A stretch of DNA of 64,000 nt, from contig NZ_FODY01000004.1 of NCBI RefSeq assembly GCF_900110485.1, positions 1 through 64,000 on the forward strand, written 5' to 3'. The position numbers and the translations under genes are program-made. The notes beneath the pieces were generated by a model. It saw only the letters and a program-made list of their open reading frames with translations, did not search any database and was not told the origin of the DNA. Position 1 is the stretch's first letter. Each line of letters opens with the position of its first letter. Shown here one piece after another: positions 63,404 through 64,000 of the stretch. Origin of the DNA: Propionispora vibrioides. Lineage in GTDB: Bacteria > Bacillota > Negativicutes > Propionisporales > Propionisporaceae.

Positions 63404-64000
63404 GATTTCCTCCGGTTTCCAAACACTCCCTAGCAATCTCTTCCAGCTTCCGCAGCCGGTGATTAATGCCCGATTTACCTACCTGGCCACCCATAATCGC
63501 CACCAACTCCTGCAGGGTGGCGTCAGGATGCTCCAGGCGGACTTCGGCCATTTCGCGTAAACCGCGGGGCAGTTTGGCCAGACCGATAGCCTGGTCAATA
63601 CGCCTAATATTTTCCACCTGCCGGACGGCGGCATTGACGGTTTTCTGCAAATTGGCCGTTTCACAGTTAACCAGCCGGTTTACCTGATTACGCATGTCTT
63701 TTACCACCCGGACATTTTCAAAGGCCAGCAGGGCATTGTGGGCACCGACAATTCGCAGCAGCGAAGTGATAGCATCGCCGTCCTTTAAGTAGACAATATG
63801 ATCGTTCTTCCGTTCGGTCAGGCGCACCGGCAGATGGAAATTCTTCATCAGCCGGACCAGCGTTTTGGCAAAGTCCAGATTGCCCGTAACCAGCTCCAGG
63901 TGGTAATCGCCCTCCGGCTTATTCACCGAGCCGCCCCCTAAAAAAGCGCCGCGCAGATAAGCCCGGCGGCAGCAGGATTTACGCAGCAGGCCGATGTCGC
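63387..64000 (-). CDS. whiA: DNA-binding protein WhiA (3' part; continues beyond the window)
   Basis: Partial gene: the reading frame runs off the window end at 64000, so about the first third is missing. What is present reads [16 protein letters not shown] then [12 protein letters not shown], the LAGLIDADG-like domain of WhiA, followed by the C-terminal helix-turn-helix ([30 protein letters not shown] and [33 protein letters not shown]). A GTG at 63926 could be mistaken for the start but lies inside the conserved domain. WhiA links cell division and metabolism in Firmicutes. The deacetylase gene overlaps its 3' end. Confidence 0.93.
   Translation of the reverse strand, partial: DIGLLRKSCCRRAYLRGAFLGGGSVNKPEGDYHLELVTGNLDFAKTLVRLMKNFHLPVRLTERKNDHIVYLKDGDAITSLLRIVGAHNALLAFENVRVVKDMRNQVNRLVNCETANLQKTVNAAVRQVENIRRIDQAIGLAKLPRGLREMAEVRLEHPDATLQELVAIMGGQVGKSGINHRLRKLEEIARECLETGGNHETHK

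Noticed and set aside
63387-63926. whiA as a complete 179-aa gene starting at 63926
   Set aside because: The frame continues without a stop to the window end, and upstream codons encode the conserved [11 protein letters not shown] block.

Overview
The window looks like chromosome from an anaerobic, diderm Firmicute of the Negativicutes (Sporomusaceae-like). This is inferred from gene content. Support comes from a cggR-gapA-pgk-tpiA-gpmI-eno glycolytic operon, a T-box leader, a SCIFF peptide with its radical SAM maturase, WhiA, an anaerobic GlpABC dehydrogenase with GlpP-type antitermination, and NrfHA ammonia-forming nitrite reductase with a CcsA/ResB cytochrome c maturation pair. No 16S rRNA gene, tRNA gene or CRISPR array was found, so the genus is not fixed.

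Layout. 1-3260 is an accessory, AT-rich stretch: two small genes, a large protein with a Cys4 cluster (tentatively DUF6076-like), repeat debris and a broken Uma2-type nuclease gene. 3267-4257 holds trans-translation (ssrA tmRNA, smpB). 4335-7109 holds an orphan fructose-type EIIA, an aldo/keto reductase and a DinB-like protein. 7374-16900 is sugar uptake: a mannose-class PTS (IIA, IIB, IIC, IID) under a LevR-type sigma-54 activator, then a fruR-fruK-EIIA-fruA operon. 16972-28262 holds rnr, a thioesterase, a carboxylesterase, secG and the glycolytic operon with a CggR operator. 28512-39737 is a glycerol region: glpABC, glpFK and glpP on the minus strand and dhaKLM on the plus strand. 40069-45600 is branched-chain amino acid synthesis (ilvN-ilvC-leuA-ilvB behind a T-box). 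45614-49800 holds an MgtC-like protein and a receiver/CheA-like pair behind a Fur-box-like site. 49952-53300 is an EmrAB-type efflux pair with a TetR regulator. 53662-55089 is rpoN. 55542-57171 is the SCIFF system. 57310-62540 holds an unknown secreted protein, nrfHA and ccsA/resB. 62642-64000 holds a polysaccharide deacetylase and the 3' part of whiA.

How the parts fit: sugars enter through two PTS systems and glycerol through GlpF; GlpK, GlpABC and DhaKLM feed triose phosphates into the glycolytic operon. Several control circuits can be read from the DNA. Two sigma-54 promoters (before the mannose-class PTS and before levR) share one layout of regulator-like repeats, and rpoN is in the window. 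Two glycerol leaders carry the same attenuator design. The ilv-leu operon has a T-box whose specifier reads as CUC (Leu). CggR, FruR and TetR have candidate operators. A dispersed element of about 160 bp with terminal inverted repeats occurs four times in gaps between genes.

Nearly all genes from 3784 to the end are on the minus strand, except the DinB-like gene and dhaKLM. Where an ORF could start at several codons, the start was chosen by ribosome binding site and family length, and this is stated per entry.
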